DNA of 64,000 nt from Bradyrhizobium sp. STM 3843 (lineage in GTDB: Bacteria; Pseudomonadota; Alphaproteobacteria; Rhizobiales; Xanthobacteraceae): the NCBI RefSeq assembly GCF_000239815.1, contig NZ_CAFK01000293.1, positions 1 to 64,000 of the forward strand, in the 5' to 3' direction. A model generated the notes under the pieces. That model saw only the letters and a program-made list of their open reading frames with translations. It ran no database searches and was not told where the DNA came from. Below are positions 60,562 to 64,000 of this stretch, piece by piece. Numbering within the stretch: the first letter of the stretch is position 1; each line of letters begins with the position of its first letter. Made by a program: the position numbers and the translations under genes.

Positions 60562-62280
60562 CTACTGCTCGCGGACGACACGGAAGCCGTTCGATGGGTA
60601 CCTTACATCGTAGTCGTATTTGAATCGCGCCGCTGACCGCACATATTTGGGATCGTTATTGAAGGCACCCCCGCGGAGCACGCGCTCCGAACATCCGCTT
60701 TTTACAAACGCGGAACCATCGCTCGGCGCGCCGCGATATCCCTCGCTCCAGCAATCCTCCACCCACTCGGCGGCATTGCCGGCCATGTCGTAAACGCCAA
60801 AGCTGTTTGGCTTGAAAGACCCGACCTCGATCGTGCTTTTGCGAGGTTCGGTTGTGCATCCCCAGCAATTGGCGTGATCTTTCTCGATGGTCCGCCCCCA
60901 GAAATAGGGTGAAGTCGTCGACGCCCTCGCGGCGTATTCCCATTCACTTTCGGTCGGCAGCCGGTAGGTTTTTCCAGTCTTTCGGGACAGCCATCCGATA
61001 TAAGCTTTCGCGTCATTCCAATCGACGTTTGTCACGGGTCGTCGGCCTCGTCCAAGTCCTCGATCGTCTGGCCGATAGGTGCAGCCCTTATCGACGAGAC
61101 AGGCGTCCCATTCAGCATAGGTCACTTCATAGCGCCCTATGTAGAACGGGTTTCGAATTGAGACGTCATGGATTGGACCTTCGAAGGGGATCTCCGTCGA
61201 ACCCATGGCGAAGGTGCCCGGCTGTATCAGAACGAGTTCCGGACATTCGGCGCAATCCTGGAGCGTGGAGGAGGGGGCGCGCTCAGCGGTAGCCTGCGGC
61301 TTTGATGGGGTATTGGGAACGAGGGCTTGAAGCCGTTCACGCGCGGCCGAAACAAAGGCGCCATTCGGATATGCATCGATGTAAGCCTGAAAATTGGCCG
61401 CGCTGTCGCTGCTCTTGATGGTGTCCCAGAAGCCCTGTTCCAAGGAGTCAGGTGAATGCGTGGGCCCTCGGAGTGCAAGACTGTTCGATCCGCCCTGTGG
61501 CATAACAACGAAATCGGCCGTATCGATCGAAGTTTCCCACGGCACTTGCTTGTTGCGCGTCGCTTTGGCGACCCCCGTCCGGGTGAGCCGGAAGGCATCC
61601 TTGAACGTCCGCCCCGGAACCTTGGCTGCCTTCAAGAATTCGCTCACAAAGAGGCCTTGAGAACCCGTCTGGTCGTCGACAATCTCGCCGGGCGCCGCGG
61701 AGTAGGCCTGGGTTATTCCATGGATCGGACGCAGATTTGCAAGGCCGGCTGCGCGTGTGGAGCCTTTTTGCTGCCAATCGTTCTTTCTCGCCGCGTCAAG
61801 AATGATCGCCGCTCCTTTCGGGCGGTCAACGATCAACGGATCGAGAATAAGGTCGGTATCCACCGCTTGTGAGGAAATGTCCGCATCGGAAGACACCGAT
61901 GCGTCAACAGGGACCAAAAAATTTCGATCCTGGCTTTGAACCGCATGACCCGCAAAATATACCAAAACCGTGTCACCTCGTCCCAGCTTTTGGCTAAACC
62001 GTTTGATCGCCGCCTCCATGTCGGCTCGCTTCGTATCCTCGGCATAGACCACATCGAAGCCGCCGTCTCTTAACAGCTGCGCCACTCTCTTCGCATCACC
62101 TGTTGCTGCAGGGAGGGGAGACAGCGAATACGCTCCGTTCCCAATGACCAGGGCGACGCGCTTTCCTGGTCCTGACATTGTTGCGTCCTGTCCGAAAGCA
62201 GACGAGGCAGCAAAGAATGCGAGATCTGCCAATATAGCGAAGAGCAGCACTAACGTGCGATTTCCAGTCACGAAAGCCAT
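60562..62280 (-). CDS. Pseudo-caspase fused to FGE/SUMF1-like domain
   Basis: About 572 residues. Signal peptide (LVLLFAILADLAFFAASSAFG). A caspase p20-like domain follows (RVALVIGNGAYSLSPLPAATGDA, VLVYFAGHAV with His112), but at the Cys position the sequence is IILDAA-R with Ala164, so protease activity is probably lost. After a linker a formylglycine-generating-enzyme/sulfatase-modifying fold occupies about 345-572 (LIQPGTFAMGS, PVTNVDWNDAKAYIGWLS, RLPTESEWEYAARAS, YDMAGNAAEWVEDCW, RVLRGGAFNN). Caspase-FGE fusions occur in rhizobia. Divergent from an intact caspase gene; a scaffold or substrate-recognition role is possible. Confidence 0.85.
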   Translation of the reverse strand: MAFVTGNRTLVLLFAILADLAFFAASSAFGQDATMSGPGKRVALVIGNGAYSLSPLPAATGDAKRVAQLLRDGGFDVVYAEDTKRADMEAAIKRFSQKLGRGDTVLVYFAGHAVQSQDRNFLVPVDASVSSDADISSQAVDTDLILDPLIVDRPKGAAIILDAARKNDWQQKGSTRAAGLANLRPIHGITQAYSAAPGEIVDDQTGSQGLFVSEFLKAAKVPGRTFKDAFRLTRTGVAKATRNKQVPWETSIDTADFVVMPQGGSNSLALRGPTHSPDSLEQGFWDTIKSSDSAANFQAYIDAYPNGAFVSAARERLQALVPNTPSKPQATAERAPSSTLQDCAECPELVLIQPGTFAMGSTEIPFEGPIHDVSIRNPFYIGRYEVTYAEWDACLVDKGCTYRPDDRGLGRGRRPVTNVDWNDAKAYIGWLSRKTGKTYRLPTESEWEYAARASTTSPYFWGRTIEKDHANCWGCTTEPRKSTIEVGSFKPNSFGVYDMAGNAAEWVEDCWSEGYRGAPSDGSAFVKSGCSERVLRGGAFNNDPKYVRSAARFKYDYDVRYPSNGFRVVREQ

Positions 62281-62499
62281 GAGCCATCTGCCTTGAATAT
62301 TCGCGACGCCGTTACGATGCACATTCCGGCCGGGCCGATTCAATTCGACCCGCGGCACTTAGCTCGTAGGCAACTCGCGGCATTGAACTATGCTAACACG
62401 CTGACGAATTTCCAACAAAAAGTTGCGGGGACGCCGGGCCCGCAATATACTTTGTCATGTTCGTTTATGACTGGCAATGATCTCGCGGAAGCTGGTGCT

Positions 62500-63951
62500 G
62501 TGAAGATTATTCGCTTTGTTGGTTTGCTCATTTTTCTGCTCGCAACGGCGTTCGGCATTTCGACTGAGGTTCGGGCCGAGGGCAGGGTCGCTCTGGTCGT
62601 TGGAAATGCGACCTATCTAAATGCGCCGCCGTTGCGCAACAGCAAGAATGACGCGGATGACATTTCCCAGCAATTGCGGCGCCTGGACTTTGATGTCGTC
62701 GATGGCCGCGATCTGGATGGTCGAGGTATGCGGATGGCGCTCACGCGCTTCGCTCAGAAATTGAAGGGCTCTGAAGCAGCCCTTTTTTATTATTCGGGAC
62801 ACGGCCTGCAGATCGAGGGGCAGAATTACTTAGTCCCGGTGGATGCGCCGGGTGACGAGGGTTCAATGATGCCTTTCGACCTTGTCAAACTTGACGAGGT
62901 GATCGAGGCCCTCGGATATACGAGCGGGATCCGCCTCCTCATTCTGGATGCCTGCCGCAACAGTCCATTTGCAAAGCGTGTGGCCCAGCATGGTTCGACG
63001 CGCGGTGGTGAGCTCACCAGAGGCCTCGCTCGAATCGAGCGAACACAAGGCATGCTGATCGCCTACTCGACCCAGCCAAATATGGTTGCGGCCGATGGTA
63101 CCGGACGTAACAGCCCCTTCACGCAAGCCCTCTTGCAGGAGATGCAAGTGCCCGGCCTTGAGGTAGGAACTCTGTTCCGACATGTGGCCATCGACGTGAA
63201 CCGTGACACCCAGGGTCGGCAAACTCCCGAACTCTCCTTCTCATTGCTTGGAGAGTTCTACCTGAATTCGCAGGAGAGCGACCTGGACGCCTGGAAAAGG
63301 TTGGGGCCGTCCGCAAATGCGGACGCACTCAAGGAGTTCATTGCCAAATTTCCTACGAGCAGTCTTATAGACGCCGCTCGTGCCCGGATCGCTGCGCTTG
63401 AAATCACCAGCGAACGGGAACGACTTATAAGGGAATATGCCGAGAAAGAGCGGCAGCTGCGGCTTGAACTGGAACAAGCCGAGGCGGGTTTTCGGAAAAC
63501 CAGCGCCGAGCTGGATGAGTTGCGGAAGCGCAACGAAGCCAGACGCGTGGATGAACAGCATGTGATGCCCCAAAATCAATCGACAGATCAGGTGTCGGCG
63601 GCCAATCTGCCTCCCGCTAGCGAAAAGAAGGAGCAAGAAAAAAAGGAGCAAGATCGGCTGGCGGCGGAGGTCACCGCCCTCGAGGCAAACAAGAAGAGGT
63701 TGGAAGCGGAGCGGGCTTCGCTGGAAGAGGCGTTGAAAGAGAAGCTGTTCAAAACCCAGTCCGACCGCGAGCAGGCTGATCGGCGTGTCGCCATTGAGAA
63801 TGCGCGACTGCCGTCGACTGCAACCGAGAAGCGGGTTACCACGGCGCCGACGCACCAACGATCGTCGGCAAACTGCCAGGAGCTGACCGCGCGCGCTCAA
63901 TTGGGTGACATTGCAGAAGCGGATCGATCGGCGCTCAAGCTCTGCCGTTAG
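62500..63951 (+). CDS. Caspase-family (C14) protein with coiled-coil tail
   Basis: About 483 residues with the GTG start. Signal peptide (FVGLLIFLLATAFGISTEVRA). Caspase p20 domain: RVALVVGNATYLNAPPLRNSKNDAD, FYYSGHG with His101, and LILDACRNSPF with Cys152, so the catalytic dyad is intact. A short helical-repeat segment (WKRLGPSANADALKEFIAKF, as in many bacterial caspases) is followed by a long Glu/Arg/Lys coiled coil (about 300-450) and a Sel1-like end (CQELTARAQLGDIAEADRSAL). Predicted periplasmic Arg/Lys-specific protease. ATG 62467 is an alternative start. Confidence 0.85.
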   Translation: MKIIRFVGLLIFLLATAFGISTEVRAEGRVALVVGNATYLNAPPLRNSKNDADDISQQLRRLDFDVVDGRDLDGRGMRMALTRFAQKLKGSEAALFYYSGHGLQIEGQNYLVPVDAPGDEGSMMPFDLVKLDEVIEALGYTSGIRLLILDACRNSPFAKRVAQHGSTRGGELTRGLARIERTQGMLIAYSTQPNMVAADGTGRNSPFTQALLQEMQVPGLEVGTLFRHVAIDVNRDTQGRQTPELSFSLLGEFYLNSQESDLDAWKRLGPSANADALKEFIAKFPTSSLIDAARARIAALEITSERERLIREYAEKERQLRLELEQAEAGFRKTSAELDELRKRNEARRVDEQHVMPQNQSTDQVSAANLPPASEKKEQEKKEQDRLAAEVTALEANKKRLEAERASLEEALKEKLFKTQSDREQADRRVAIENARLPSTATEKRVTTAPTHQRSSANCQELTARAQLGDIAEADRSALKLCR

Positions 63952-64000
63952 GACGAGGCTTAATTTGGGGCAAATGGTTCATGAATTGTCGTTGCACAGC

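Overview
The window looks like chromosomal DNA of a Bradyrhizobium-type alphaproteobacterium. This rests on high GC, the style of the small exported orphan proteins, an 83-bp palindromic intergenic repeat, and many FixK/FNR-type boxes next to a FixK-like regulator. I see no rRNA, tRNA, CRISPR array, insertion sequence or phage module. Genus assignment is inference from recognisable families, not a database result.

Layout. 0-6.6 kb: hydratase/dehydrogenase/aldolase-fold catabolic genes, a NUDIX protein and a large PAS sensor kinase. 6.7-17.5 kb: mostly small exported or orphan proteins, a winged-helix/TPR regulator, a histidine phosphatase, a probable methanethiol S-methyltransferase (mddA) with a GFA-type zinc protein, and two overlapping tiny membrane ORFs. 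17.9-22.1 kb: a giant winged-helix/ATPase regulator and a catalase-fold protein.

22.4-59.8 kb is the heart of the window. At least twelve perfect TTGA-N6-TCAA palindromes lie in front of genes, and a Crp/Fnr regulator of FixK type sits in the middle (37.0-37.7 kb) beside a histidine kinase, a FixJ-type regulator and a lone receiver. Genes apparently under these boxes form a low-oxygen programme: a DUF3141 PhaC-like protein with phosphotransacetylase, acetate kinase and FabI; a 3-oxoacid CoA-transferase with a NodN-like hydratase; several alpha/beta hydrolases, one a secreted tandem fusion; a K+-channel-like protein; an Orn/Lys/Arg-type PLP decarboxylase flanked by two AspT-family exchangers; PPK2; an HlyD-type fusion protein; DUF2092, DUF3300 and DUF2950 envelope proteins; HdeD; and a Ca2+/H+ exchanger. 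The likely common theme is ATP and ion-gradient economy plus acid and envelope stress defence when respiration is limited.

60.0-64.0 kb: an AT-richer orphan, then a divergent pair of caspase-fold proteins. One has the His/Cys dyad intact. The other has lost the catalytic Cys (Ala instead) and is fused to a formylglycine-generating-enzyme-like domain.

Most interesting leads: the decarboxylase/two-exchanger module, the in-frame read-through of a DUF1275 membrane gene into the decarboxylase across a FixK palindrome, the caspase/pseudocaspase pair, and a palindrome array upstream of the FixK-like gene. Starts were chosen by ribosome-binding site, signal peptide and family length, and several remain ambiguous as noted.
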